Notes: generated by a model not told the origin, from the letters alone. 64,000 bases of DNA from Nissolia schottii (GCA_003254905.1 QANU01017900.1:266741-330740); one strand, 5' to 3'; numbered from the stretch's first letter, positions 12,825-26,467 are shown. Program-made: numbers and translations.

Positions 12825-13137
12825 TGCTTCAGGATGAGTGCAAATTCAAAACAAAGAAAAATTGATAATTGTGAAAAATTAGATGAACTAAATTGTCGTT
12901 CAAAAGAGATGAAATTGAATGAAAAATCGAATGTAAACTCAATCACAAAGTTTCTGGTGAATCCTCAAAATGAACTGAGAAAATTGCTTAGCAATTCATC
13001 AAGAATTCAGTGAAAATTCCTTCTGACCAGTTGAAGCTTCTAAAGGTTAATCAACCTTGAACACCAAGCTTGAAACCTTGAAGCTTTCATGGCAAAGGTG
13101 CAATAACAGTGGCGGAAGCTAAATGCTGCTGATACCA

Positions 13138-13464
13138 TGTGAAATTGCATATACAATTTATGCAATAGCAGAAAACTGAGAAAAGAAACAGAACAAGTGG
13201 AATTGGAATTGAGAGAATGAACTGAACTCTTCATTGATCAACAACTAAGTATATATACAAGATATCCTCACTAACTGAAAGTTAACTTAATAAGTTATGT
13301 ACAACTGTCATCTAACTAACTAAACTAACTTTTGTATAACTAACTATTAGCTTGTGCTTTAAATCAGTCAGTTTGCTTGTGCTGCAAACTTCAAGTTATG
13401 TCTTCATCTTCAAATTGTGTCTTCAGCTTGCTTTCTTTCCTTCTTTAAAGCTTCATATCCAACA
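13138..13464 (-). repeat. 5' LTR of the copia element
   Basis: The 327-bp TG...CA repeat matches 7505-7831. In element orientation it is followed directly by the initiator-tRNA-Met-type primer-binding site (plus-strand bases 13125-13137). Confidence 0.95.
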
Positions 13465-13469
13465 AGATA

Positions 13470-15526
13470 CTTGAGGTGAATATTGATTCTCTTTGTGCAG
13501 TGAATCTCCTTATGGGTCATTCCAACCGCTCCCTTCTTACTACCATCTAGAAATTTCTCTGTCGTCTTGGTGAATCCGTGTAACTCGTGTATACATGGAA
13601 TCCAACTCCCTCTTGGTGTTATTTATTTTTTTTCTTTTATTGCTTCTTTTATTTCGTATGATTGTCACCCTGACTTAATAGGAACTTCGTTTTCTAGGAT
13701 TGCAATCATTTAGGTGCTGTTTGCTTGTTTGCTTAGACATTTCTGTCCCATATTTAATAAAATTTAAAAAAAAAATTAATGAACAAATGCGTAGAAATTC
13801 TTAACTTGAAATAATTTGTGCTATATCATTTGTTTAGGTTTTTTATTTTTTTTATTTTTTTTATGTTACATTAGAGGAGTGATCGTAGTGCCAAACGGGT
13901 TAGAGTTCATCGACAATATCCATATAAATAAAAATTATTTATTATTGACCAATAAAAAAATCATTTATTGTTGGAAGGGATTTGATTGGCAACGGCATTC
14001 AATTTTTATCTTTTTTTTTTTTTATAACAGTAAAGAGAGTATTCAAATTCAGTTAAAATATTTCGAAATATTTATAGGCGTGTCGAAGCATATGCGTGCG
14101 TCACCACCTGCATCATATTATAGTCCAATGGCAAAGAAAGATTGCAGAGAGTATATCCAGGTGTTTCTAAGCAAAAATAAGTAACTTTTGATAGAATTAG
14201 AAGGTTGCAAAGCATCAACAACTCCATTTTTTTTCCTTCTTTTAAATCATCTAAAAAAATTCAAATATTTCCTTAAAACAAAGCAATAAAAACATAATTC
14301 ACGAAAGAAATTTTTTTTTTTGTGTGATCTTAAAATATTAAGTTAAATTATTCTAAATTATAAATTGAATGATATTTGAGCAAAAAAATTTCTTAATATA
14401 AAAATTAAAATGTCATTTAATATATAGTTTTAAATATATCTGATATAAGGTTTCAGGTAAAAGTGAAAAAAGGCATATCTATGAATATTCTCTTGAAATT
14501 TTCAACACATGGGATGGGAGGGTCCATGGGACACGTCCAGACGTGGCTATTTGTCCTGTTTCTACACATACAACCAGCATTTTTCAAAAGTTTCTAGATT
14601 TCTTTTACTTTGTTTTTGACCCATTTAGTAATTTAACCCTAAAGACGAACAAAAAATAATAATTCTAGAACAAAAAACAACAAAATATGTTGACGAAAAA
14701 TCATGTAGCTCGAAGACAAAAGGATAATAATAACAAATCAAGAGCCAAATTCCACACTTTTTTTTTTTTTGAACTTTTCAGGTTGCATTATATGAGATAA
14801 TAACATATTGCAACAAGTGTATATATACCCCCACCTTCCCTCGAATTCTATCACTTTCCACAAAATAACATGGCAGTTTCATGGAAAATTTGCAGTGGTC
14901 TTTTTCTAGCATCACTAATGTTGTTGATAAACTCAATTATTATTCGTTTGTGACGGGTAGATGTGGAAATTAAATATGTTATGAAAGTTGATGTATACAC
15001 GTTGAAGTCAAATATATTTGGCTCTCATTTGATGAGAATCTTTGGAAAGTTCATTTGAATTCTACGAACCTTTTTTTTATTTCTTTCACATAGTATGTGA
15101 CTCTGTTGTGTCACTTTTAATTAAAGGATGCAATGGGCCAATGGCACACTATTTTTACTATATACCATGCATCTTCATATTTATATATTTTTTTGTCCTT
15201 AATAATTTTTCTTTTTCATTTCTACCATCAGTTTGATTCGTTAACTATTGACGTGATATACAGAAGTCAAAGTCAACCCTGCTTATATGGCATCTTACGT
15301 ATCCACGTGGAATAAAAAATTCCTAAATAAGTTTAGTCATCAATAAATAATAAATTTTAGTTTTAGTTTCTAATTAATAAAAAAATTTGTTTTAACCCCT
15401 AATAATTTTTTATATATATTTTGCCTACTGTTAGCTTGGACGCGTGACTAACTATCACGTGGCTAGTGTCATGTGAATTGTACGTGCCACATAACCCATA
15501 CCCATAAGAAACCCATACACATATGA
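13470..15526. other. AT-rich intergenic DNA with an orphan signal-peptide-like ORF
   Basis: Mostly AT-rich sequence with T- and A-runs and no full gene. A TATA-like stretch near 14818 is followed by an ATG at 14870 (separate entry). Around 15235-15530 the sequence (ACTATTGACGTGATAT, ACTATCACGTGGC) resembles the interior of the MITE at 2206-2563 and is probably a decayed relative. Confidence 0.4.
14870..14953 (+). pseudogene. Orphan short ORF resembling a secretory signal peptide
   Basis: An ATG opens a 27-codon frame (starts MAVSWKICSGLFLASLMLLI, ends IIIRL, TGA) with the shape of a signal peptide: short positive n-region and a hydrophobic core. A TATA-like TATATATAC lies about 50 bp upstream, and ACGT-type elements (ACACGTCC, GACGTGGC) lie near 14530. 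Nothing downstream continues it as a protein, although a weak donor GTTTGT lies inside the end of the frame. It may be the first exon of a lost or disrupted secreted-peptide gene, or chance. I do not recognise a family. Confidence 0.25.
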
Positions 15527-15531
15527 CATAA

Positions 15532-16060
15532 TGTTGGAAATTTTGTATGGACTAGCATAAGTTAATTAAAAACTCAAGATTTTTAAAAAATCAGATTAAT
15601 TTGGTGTCAAAGTAATTAGTACTATTTTGTTTAAACCCAATTATTTTGCAAACATTATTGTTATTGGACCTATTGTTGTTAAGTATGACCCAATAGTGAA
15701 TATTGTTAAGGGTCTCTGTATTTGGGCTTGCCATAATGAGAAGGATTGACTCGACAACACAAGGAGAGTTTCATGCTCCTAGCTATATATAGGGTGTCGG
15801 TTGCCCCATTGACATTAACACAGAAAAATCTAATATGGAATAAGAGTAATAATCTCTCTTCAATCCTAATTTTGGATTTCTCTATTCGGTCTAAAGTTGA
15901 TTATGGATACATTGTTCTTTAATCTTTTTCACATATTCCTAATGCCAATCTCTCATATATTATGATTATTGTTGTTATTGCATATGTCGTAATTGGAGTT
16001 AAATTGTTTTAAAGGAATTGAAATTATTATTTATTATTGTTGAGTCCTAAAATTCCTTCA
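15532..16060 (+). repeat. Left (5') LTR of the 15.5-20.1 kb element
   Basis: A 529-bp TG...CA repeat, homologous over its length to 19557-20076 with many substitutions and small indels. It contains the TATA-like AGCTATATATAGGGTG (about 15780-15796), a plausible U3 promoter. Confidence 0.85.
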
Positions 16061-19000
16061 ATTGGTATTAATTAGAGTCAATTTAACTTCTGATTATGAC
16101 TGTAATTATGTTTTATAGTGAGATTGAAATTTTGTTTTGTATTAGAATATCAAAGGCACATGTTATAAACCCTAAAACAACCTAATTGGGAATTTTGATC
16201 TTCTATCCATTCAAATTAAAATTGTTTTGAGGATTATTATTGTTGATGTTGTTTTAAGAGTATTGACATAAAAAATTGTTCAAAATCAATCACTGTATTG
16301 AGAGAAATTTGAGTTTGATCTTGCATGATCCCTAACTTTTCTCTCCTGTAATTTGAAATTCCGAAATCATTTTCTGTGTCAGTTTTAATCAAATTTAACG
16401 AGGGATTTTGTTGTTTGCATCAATTTGAACTTGTTGAAGCAAATAATTTGTAATTTGATGGGGGGAAATGAGAGAATTTTGAAGAAAAATCGTATGAATC
16501 CTAAACGTTCTTTGCCTCTTCAATTTAAAGCCCGAAATCAGATTTTTGGGTGATTTGACTTTGTTTTTCTTAGAATGGACTTCGAATCCAATGACACCAA
16601 TTTCATGAATTTTGGTTGAATTTTGAGGGAGAAATTGTCGAAAACCTGAGCTCCATCAAATGAGCATGAATCTATGACAATTGTAGCGTTTTGATTATGG
16701 GCAAAAATCGTGTTGCAAAACTACAGAAATCAAGCTTGATTTCGGGCTCCCATGGCAGACTCGATTTGGAGGGATGGTGAACAATGTTGTAAATTATGAG
16801 ATACCCTATTGAATTTCTAGTTAAAATATATTTTGTCGATATTTATGGAATTTTTTTTATCGCATCTCATAATTTGTCTACTCTTAGATTTTATGATTTA
16901 CAAGAATTACTATTGGCAAATATAGTATTGTATATTATAATTTTATTTCTTGGGACATTGCAATTTTGGGTTTAGTCCAATGTTGGTTTGAGAGTTCTTA
17001 TGTGTTTTTTTTAACATGATAATGTTGTACACTCCCATATTAATTTGAAATAGTATTTTCATAAAATGTTGGTACATTGATTTATGCAATTCAAGTGGGA
17101 GAACATTGAATTATTGTGTGGATTGCATAAATCACTATTAAATTTAATGTTAATTTCATATTAATTAAATGCTTTAAAGCATATTTTGATTTTGAGAATA
17201 TTGAATTTTTGGAGTGGTTATTGTGATATTGATGTGTGTGTATATATATATATAGCATTTTGACAATAGTGATAAAATGTTGTTTACAATATTTGTTCAA
17301 TTATTTCTATTTCCGCTGCTTACAGTAAAGTCTTATTATAGTCAAAGTGCTATTAATCTTTGGGTAAAAAAAAAAATCAAAAAGAAGTTATTTTAATGTT
17401 GACAATATCTTTATGCTTTGTTTGACAACCACGTCTCTTTAATTTTATTTTGAGGGAAGATTTGCTCACTAGTTGTTATTCATTGAGAATTCTTTTATGC
17501 TTTCTTTTGGCTGTGTTTTTACTCATTATTGATATTTTAATATTGTTATTTATGTTGTATTGAGAATTATATTGGTAATGAACTTACCCTTCAATTTATC
17601 TTTATTAATATAATTCTTAATGATTTGATAATTATGTTTCTTAGAGCTTTTAGTATCCTTCCGGTACTAACTCTAGGACATCATTTTATTGTGTTTGAAA
17701 AGATTCTACTCATGCATTATAATATTGAGATTTCCCAAAGGAATTACATTGCATGATAAAGCTTCATTGGACATTTTGTAGCAATCTAAAAATTTCATGA
17801 ATTTTGTTGTCACTTTTGGTGAAATTCATCATTGTTAAATAAAATTATTTTATTAATTTATTTTTCAATGGATTGTGAATATTGTTGTATTGTGTATATA
17901 ATGGGCATACCCTTTGGTGTGACACTATTTGACATAATCATTGTGTGATAGAGAAAAATAATTTTAGTATATTTTATATATATTGCAAGTAATTTTTTTA
18001 TAATGTCGATAATATCATTTTTCTCTATCAAGTGGGATACTTGTATATTGTGATTTGAAACTCTTTAGTGGGATTGCAATGACACAAGTGCTCTAGTTTT
18101 GATTAATTGAACATGCGAAAATCATTAATATGTGAGCAAATATTATTTTGATTTATGATTTTCTCTAACTTTTGATTTGTCATCGCTTTAAATTTTATAA
18201 CCTTAATTAAGGACATTGTTAAGTCTCTTTGATTGTATTGTTACTCCCCAGTATATTGAAATTTTGTTTATTGGGAGTTAGAGACTATATATTGCATTAT
18301 GTCCTTAATTATTGTTAACTATAGATTCAAAAGTTACTCCCACTGTTAGTAAACTAATTTCATGCTCAAGCAAATATTGACTTGTTGTATGAGTTTTCGA
18401 TGACAACAAGGATATATTTGTTGTAAAGTGTCAAATAGACACTTATGATCTCCTTGAATTTTATAGGCAAAGTATGTGAAATTAATTTTTTTTTAAATTG
18501 TGATAAACACAATTTTTGTGACTTGCACTATGGTATTTTTATCTGTTTTGTAATTTTGTTATCAGATAGAATAATAGTAAGTTATTGGACTCACATTGAG
18601 TACACTACCGTAGAGTATTTCGGAAATCTCACTATCACTTGTTGAACCATTAGAGCATTTTGAAATTGTGATCTCTAATAGAAATTTTGTGTTGCTTTCA
18701 TATGTTGGATTAGTGGGAGAAATGTGCGTTGTTATTGTTGTTTTTTTCTCTAGATTTAATAATGTTTTTCTGCATATTGGTTTATGATCATGTTGTGTTT
18801 ATATGGCATATTATGATGATTGACTCTTGTCAATTATGTTACTACAGAACTTATGGTTGTTGATCCCCTAACCAATGGCTAGCAACGTACCTATAAGGGT
18901 ATAAGGAGGACATTTTGGTGTTTTGGGTTGGTGGGAGTTTGTTCTGTAGGTTTGTTATAATCTCGTGTTATTGTGAATGTCATTTGAGTTTGTGCAACTT

Positions 19001-19556
19001 AATTATTGACACAATTTTGTTTAATGGCATATAATTGAGAAATATTAGACCCAGTCTCAATATTTATGCTGATATATTTTGTTGCATCTCAAAAACCATC
19101 TAGGGTGGATGCATTGTTGTCATATGTTATTGAATTATTGTTATTGTGAGCGCTTTTATGTTCACATGACACATTTTTGAGACATTTCGGACTCAATCTC
19201 ATTTTGTTGTTGTGTTGAGATTTTTTTGGATCTCATATAGCATCTTGGGAGGATAATGGGTTATTTTGTTGGGAATTGCTTTGATTGCATTCAGACATGC
19301 AACTTTATTGTTGTGTATTCTCATTTACCCAAAATATCATTTTGTTGGGTCATCAAGAAATGAGTGTCTTCCATGTGTGATATCAACACTCCTTTGAGTA
19401 TGTTTTTTTTTTTTTTTTGTATTGTTGAGTACTTGTTATCCCATATTGGAACATTTGTTAAGAGTGCTTACTCGACTTGGACATCTTGTTGCCATCACGT
19501 ATTGTTGGATTAATATGAGAATTCTTGTTTTAACTTATGCTGTCCAAGTGGGAGAT

Positions 19557-20076
19557 TGTTGAAAATTTTGTGTGAACTAGCATAAGTTAATTAAAAACTT
19601 ATATTAATTTGATGTCAAAGTAATTAGCGTTATTTTGTTTAAGTTCAATTATTTTGTAAACACTATTGTTATTAGACCTATTGTTGTTAAGCATGACTCA
19701 TTAGTGAATATTGTTATCAGTCTTTGTGTTTGGGCTTGCCATAATACGAAGAATTAACCCAACAGCTTATTTTACACAAGGAGAATGTCATGCTCCTATC
19801 TATATATAGGGTGCCGGTACCCCGTTGACATTAACACAGAAAAATATAATATGGAATAGGAGTAGTAATCTCTCCCCAATTCTAATTTTGGATTTCTCTC
19901 TTCTATCTAAAGTTGATTATGAATACATGGTTCTTTAAGATTTTTTAGGTATTCCTAATACCAATCTCTTGTATATTGTGATTATTGTTGTTATTGCATA
20001 TGCAGTAATTGGAGTTAAATTGTTTTAAAGGAATTGGAATTATTATTTATTATTATTGAATCCTAAAATTCCTTCG
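19557..20076 (+). repeat. Right (3') LTR of the 15.5-20.1 kb element
   Basis: A 520-bp copy of the left LTR. It starts directly after the polypurine tract AAGTGGGAGAT and ends ...CCTTCG, so the terminal CA appears mutated to CG. Confidence 0.85.
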
Positions 20077-23000
20077 CATATGTTATGCTTTCCCGAATAC
20101 CAACCCAACCCATTTCAGTGACCCAAATACTCATTTTACGATGCTTCATCTTTATCTTTCTCATCTCCCCCCGCCACCACCAATTGTCATCACTATCATT
20201 AGATTCAACATTCAATATCACTACATCACTGCCCTCTCCTCTTCTCTTTCTCCTCCATTGTCCCCACCACCAACATAGTTTCCCCACCCCCACTCACATC
20301 CACCTACAACCCCCACTATTGAATCTCAAACTCTATCCCTTCCAACCATTGAAATTCCCAAACCCTATAGCCAAAACCTTTACATTCTAAGACAAAATCA
20401 CAAAATAAAATTCATTACAAGTCAAAACAAAACTTGGAAAGCCAAGTACAAAACCATTGTGTCATTACCACCATTCTTAGTAGTAGTTTGAGCGATGTTA
20501 AAGATGAGACTGCGTGACTCACGATTAAGGAAATGGTTCATGGGGTTGATGTCGAGGTCCTAATTGCAACAATGACGTTGTGGTTCCTCACAGATCTGAG
20601 TATTGGCGATAGTTTCATGAGGGATGAATGATGATGTCTCTTAAAAGTCAAGAAATGATGGAGGTGCCACTATAAATCCTGTTATCCCTCGTCTTGCCTC
20701 GCCAAAGATGTCATTGAGGAGGACACGTTTGTGATTTTTATCTCGACAACGTAGTTTTTTTTATTTTGCAAGGAGTTGCGGTTGGTGGTGTAGTGGTCAA
20801 GGGATAGAATCGTGGTGGTAGGTGAAAGGTGATAAGCAAAGGTCATGGAATAGAGAAAAACTCACGCAGCAAGTTAGTTAAAAGCTCATTTTAAAACTTA
20901 AAAATTGATAGCTTTTACGCTCTTAATACTCCAAAATACTTTGGATGTTACTCAAAAGCTGATTGAAGTAAAAGTCATATGTTTTATGCTTTAAAGTGAT
21001 AAAAGCCTTAAAAATTTACTTTTGATCATAAAAGCATAGATTTTATGCATATAACCAAAATGAGCTACAAAAACAGGACTTCAATTACAATTTTTTTCGG
21101 ACTTGCGAATATGGCCAAATTTTTAATACTACAACGAGAATAATAATACTAATCAAGACTTTGGTGATCCAATTACTCCTAATATATTATTAAGTCTTTT
21201 GACTAATTCATTCCAACGTAATTAAAGTGAAGTGTGAAACTTATAAGATTTGAAATTTATGTTATTGTTAATTTTGAAGAATGAATATGTAGTTGATTGG
21301 TTTGGTATCTATAAAAGTGACTACATTTCTATTGAATAAAAATAAATAAAAGTGATTTTTTTTCATTACTTACAAATTATAAACATGTTATGTTATACAA
21401 TTTGTGATTTAAAGTCTATAATTTATTTAAAATTTTACATATCAAATAAAATAAGTTCATGTATGATTTTTAATTCATTTTTTTTTATAATGAGTAACAT
21501 TTGCATTTTTGTGTTTTGCTTTTATAAGGTTTTGAATGCTTTTTAGTGAATTTTCGCTTTTAATAGCCTTATTGGGTAGTGTGCAATTTTGCGCATGACT
21601 TGGAGTGAAGTGCAATTTTGGGAACCTCAAGAATAGTTTATACAATTTACCCTATTATTTATTTATTTAAGGCATTAAAAAAAATATACATTTTAAAACA
21701 CCCTTTCAACTTTTTTTCCCAACAAAATTATATGAAAGTAAGTTCCAAAAATTAATGGGTTACGATATTTTTTTTAAGGAGGTATTCATCGTCGACAACG
21801 ATTAGTGGATATGTTTATCGTAACAAAGTTTTTCTTTATGTATATCGTCAAAAATTAAACTTTTGATTAAATGCTTAAAAATTTTAGTTATTTATTAATT
21901 GTACTGGACTTTATTACTATGTATTAAGATTCAGTACGATATAAATGTAATTTAATAGTTTGATGTTTTAATTTGCTCCTCTCTTATATGCATTTTCTTT
22001 GAAAGTTCATGAATGGAGATTAATTTTCCAAGTTGTCTTATCAAATATAGAATTAGTTAACCTTAGCAATCATTAAGTTGAAATGTAAACGCGTTTGTGA
22101 GGAGCACTTTGAAAAACTCCAATATTAACAAGTAAAGCAAACAATTGACCAAACTACATCAAGAAGTCTGCATCTTGTTTTAATTTGGTGGTCATCTGAC
22201 TGATATTCTGGCTATATGCCGAGGAAAAGAACAAAACGAAAGATTAAGAATATGTGAAGGGACATTTTTTATGTTAGGTTTAGGGTTTAGGATCCTCTAG
22301 AATTTTTGAGAGGTTTTATTCATTCTCACTAAAATTTATTATTAAAATTAAAATTTATCAAACTTCATTATTATTTTATGTGTAGTAAGATCTTGACACA
22401 CTTATCACACATCTTATATTAGTGTTCATCGATCAAATTCAACTTGTAAGAGTCTCAGAATTTCAAATATCATTTGAACTTATGATATATATACTTTTCA
22501 AAAAACATTATGATGGAAAGTATAAATATATCATGTAAGATCATGTACTTCGTTAATTTATCACATTAGTGCGCTTTATTTTAAAAATTATTAAAAGTTA
22601 AAACTTTAGTGTAACATAGTAAAAACCCAGAAACATAAAACACCCCCTCCATGTCTACTACCAAAGACAAGCCTTTTATAGATAATTTTAAGAATGTTGC
22701 GCAAATGGAGCGTACTCTCTTCTTCACTTTTCAAAAATAAAGATCAAATGATCACCTAAAAAAATTGTGTGATAGGGTGAAAACCCAAAAGGAAGCAGGG
22801 AATCCTCTTTTTTTTTTTTTTTTGCATTTATCGTACAAGCGTGGCATTTTGTAATCACTACTATGATTTTTATTTTTTTTACTTTTTTGAAAAAATGGCA
22901 AAATGTAATGTCATTCACAATGAATACATTCATGGAACTTGGTCATAATTTTCATCTTCAATCTTGACCCATTAAATATACTCTGACTTGCTAGCTAGTC

Positions 23001-24335
23001 CTCAATGTTTATCTTATAAATTATGTAATTGAGTCATTTGATTTTTTATGTATTGAATTGAGATTGATTATTGTACAGATGGCATGTTGAGTGCCTATAT
23101 GCACAAATTGAGCGTATGTACTATGTATTACACATAACAGATTGACAACTTGGTATCAACAATTGAAGAAAGAATTGAGTGTAATTACAAATACATTGCT
23201 ATGCTATTAAAAATAGAGTTCAATTGCAATATATTTCTTTTATACTTTCGTTGAATGAACTATTTTATATGTATGACTTTTCAAGTGACGAATGAATGAG
23301 TCAATTATTTTTATTTATATGACAATATTTAATTAGATAACAATGTAAAAAATATTTATACTGTGCATAACAAGTAAATACTTAAAAATATTTGCTTGAA
23401 GTTTACAAATAACAGTATATAATTATATAATAACAAAGTTTATCTTAAGAATGTAGTTATTTCAATGAAAACATAAATTAATTTGTATCATTGCAATCAT
23501 TTGGTAGAAAATTAATCATGTGATAAGAAGACACGTGGTCTTAGATATAATACATCCTAGTAGAATTATAGTATCGGCAGGGTCTATATATAATATTCTT
23601 GAGAGTAAATATTTTTTTTTGTTTTGATATTTTTAATTTGATATTAATTTGGTTTTGTAAAATGTTTTTACATCAATTTAGTTCTAATATTTTAAATTTT
23701 GACTTCAATTCAATGTTATGTTGATAATTTGACAAAATATTTGACGTTAAAATTATTAATGCTTCTAAAATACTAATTATAAAATAAGCATATGTAAAAG
23801 TTTAGAATCATGGTGCAGCAATGAAGAACAATGATAAAAAAATGAGAGGATTCAAAGATGGCTGATGAATGTATGAAATGAATCTTCTACTTTATTTTGA
23901 GAATGAATTCAGTTTATATACAAGCTATTTTTACTAAATTCAAATGAAATTACAATGAAATTAAATTACAACAAGCTGAATCAAATTCTGGCTTCCTAAG
24001 TAACTTAAAAATCCTCAACCAATTCCCATGTGCTTGCTAATGGCCCCTTCATAATCGTTCGGTTTCACCACCATAACCGTTGAGAACGGCCACAACTGAC
24101 TTGCTTTAGTTCAGTGAAGTTCAGCTTCAGTTTGCTGAACTTTGTACCCTGCTCACAAAATGCACTAGATATGTTCTAATTTTATTTTTTTTCCTCTTCA
24201 AAATTGTAGTGTAGTATGCTCGAATAGACCTAGCTAAAGCTTATATGTCGGCCTTTTTACATTTCTATGCCATTTGTTATAACTTGTATACCAAAATATG
24301 AGTTGGAACAAAAATTTACAAATGTATAGATTTTG

Positions 24336-24473
24336 GTCTGAAATCGCTATAAGGTGTGGCGATTTCAGACATTAAAAAAAAAATGAAATCAACACACCAT
24401 GTGGTGATCAGACATTTTTTAAAAAAATTTTTACAAGTCTAAAATCGCCACAGGGTGGGGCGATTTCAGACTT
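24336..24473. repeat. Two similar hairpins in tandem
   Basis: 24336-24370 is a perfect 12-bp inverted repeat (GTCTGAAATCGC, 11-base loop, GCGATTTCAGAC). 24435-24473 is a second one with 15-bp arms and one mismatch (AAGTCTAAAATCGCC and GGCGATTTCAGACTT). The GTGGCGATTTCAGAC and GGGGCGATTTCAGAC arms are nearly the same sequence, so the unit has been duplicated; a degenerate third copy (ACACCATGTGGTGATCAGAC) lies between them. Function unknown. Confidence 0.6.
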
Positions 24474-25692
24474 TTTTTAAAAAAAATTTTTAGATCCATG
24501 AATATTTTTCTTGAATCATAATACGGGATCAAAAACTTTTGGGGGTCATTTAAATGTAAATATTCCTTATATATCCTCTAGAATTTATCAACAATTTTTT
24601 AACTATTAAATACTTTTGAGACTAGTATGAGTAGTATCTTTATAACCACTTGTCGGCAAGAATATCGTTTGGCGAATGATTTATTTATTTATTTATTTTT
24701 CCTACAAACTACAACCTTTAAATATCAACAATGCACATGTAAATTAACTTAATATAGTTTGCTTCACAAGTTCTACCTTTGTACAAATTAATGGCCAAAT
24801 TGGTTAAAGGTTATATCTGCATACACACACATACACATATATAAGATTTACAGTAGAAGCTTTGATTGATTGGATATATATAATTCCATCAACATCAACG
24901 TAAGCAAAGGGGTTGGAACATATACGCTATCAATCATGTCACTCGTTCTTCGTCCCTCTTTGTCATGTTCTATCCATTATTTTAAACATAGCTTTCAGGA
25001 AAGTTAAATTGATATACGACGAATAGTATGTAAATAAATGCAAATTTTAATTATATATAAGTGCTGAATTAATATAATGTCTTTAGATTCTACTTAAATA
25101 TCAACATAGGAGTTGGCGAAGTTGGTGATGAGTCTTGAATTGCTTATAATATGATCCCAATATTGATGATTCAATTGAGATAAAAAAAAATTACTTAAAT
25201 CAATTCAAAATTTATATAACTAAAATTCATATTTTCACCATTTGTCATATTATATATATATATATATATGAAAATTGCTTCCTCTGTACGTTTTAATGTA
25301 GTTGTTCGTTTTTGGCTAATTTAAAGTTTGAGAATATTTGAAAATTCAAAATTATCCTTATTTAAAAAAAAATTGTATTCACTAGTATATTCAATAACTA
25401 CAATTAAAGATATTATTGAAAGAAAAAAGAAATAATAGTACTTTAAAATATGAATTGAACATATGTTTCAAAACCTAAGTTATGCTGAAACAAGTGGAGT
25501 TTATATATTAAAAAATAATAATAATCTCATTCAAAAGACGTCATGGTAATCATTACAAAACAAAATATAGAGGTCCTCGATTTGGACGGTTAGATATTTC
25601 AATAATGAAAAAAAAAAAAATGAAGATATGAGATGGAACCAAGAATCTTCACCTCTTTTTCCTGGTTGGTACTCACTCCTCCATTTGGGGGC

Positions 25693-25720
25693 GAGAGAGA
25701 GAGAGAGAGAGAGAGAGAGG
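25693..25720. repeat. GA microsatellite
   Basis: An uninterrupted (GA)n run of about 28 bases, about 1.05 kb upstream of the WRKY start codon. Confidence 0.9.
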
Positions 25721-26467
25721 TAAAGCGTGTGCCTTCACTACTATTTACCTTTTTCTGACCCAGCAAAGGGGTTGGCGTTGGGAAAATCGAGGCTCTTGGG
25801 CACTACTTACTATTTTGAAATAGTCAAATAAATAATTCATCAATTCACCAAATTCATTCATGGCTTTTCTCTCTCCCATTGGAGATTGATATAAGAGAAA
25901 ATTCTATATTTTTTTTATAATTAACAATGTTGTTTTGTATTAACAACTCAGTTAATAAAAAACAAAAACAAAATTAAAACATGTAATGAGAATTAACTTG
26001 ATGATAATATTTAAATGGTTTATAATTATTGAGATTTAATTGACTTTTAGTCTACTAATTACACATGTGACTCAAAAAAATAAAGCGACTTGCTTAAACA
26101 TCTTTTAACACAAATTATTTTATTTTTAAGATTTAAATTTAATATCACTAATTAAAAATTTAAAACTCTTGTCATTTCACTCAACTATACTATATGTCTA
26201 TTTGTCCCTTCTAGTATCGAAAAATGTTCTTTTAGTATAATAAACCTACACCAAACATATGTTTAATAAGGCCCCCACGACATAGACCCACAATTGTGGA
26301 AAATTTCACTTGGTTTTTATTTCCTTTTTTTTTTTTTCTTGTGACATGTCATATCACCACCTCTTCTTCCTTCTCTTTTCTCACACCCTTCTTATATCCC
26401 TTTCTTGCTCTCACCTTCTTAGTTAAGGAAACCTCTCTTTCCCTATATTTCATACCCTTTCTTCTCA

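Larger units (their letters stand above)
7505..13464 (-). mobile_element. Ty1/copia LTR retrotransposon (degenerate, full length)
   Basis: The 5960-bp element is bounded by two 327-bp LTRs and a perfect 5-bp target duplication AGATA (7500-7504 and 13465-13469). Read on the minus strand it runs 5' LTR (13138-13464), primer-binding site TGGTATCAGCAGC just inside the LTR (complementary to initiator tRNA-Met), gag, protease, integrase, reverse transcriptase, RNase H, a polypurine tract TTGTTGGGGG and the 3' LTR (7505-7831). The order integrase before reverse transcriptase identifies Ty1/copia. The LTRs differ at roughly 20 of 327 positions by eye, so the insertion is not recent. Frameshifts, stops and a nested MITE make it inactive. 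Confidence 0.95.
15532..20076 (+). mobile_element. Copia-type LTR element with almost no coding sequence
   Basis: The left LTR (15532-16060) and right LTR (19557-20076) are clear direct repeats. They share TGTTG...AAATTTTGT at the start, a TATATATAGGGTG core and the CCTAAAATTCCTTC end. A mutated initiator-tRNA-Met-type primer site (TTGGTATTAATTAGAGTC) follows the left LTR, and the plant copia polypurine tract CAAGTGGGAGAT precedes the right LTR. Flanks are CATAA and CATAT, a 5-bp duplication with one mismatch. The ~3.5-kb interior has no long open frame, but around 18850-18900 the translation TELMVVDPLTNG recalls the conserved C-terminus of copia pol. The element is therefore decayed or non-autonomous (LARD-like). 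Confidence 0.85.

Noticed and set aside
13816..14184. 122-codon plus-strand frame
   Set aside because: Phe/Ile-rich translation of T-rich DNA with no domain or splice context; chance open frame.
20085..20390. 101-codon Pro/His/Leu-rich frame
   Set aside because: It arises from a C/T-rich tract that is open on both strands; no start context, splice partners or domain.
22270..22290. Telomere-like GGTTTAGGGTTTAGG
   Set aside because: Only two to three units; too short to be an interstitial telomere.
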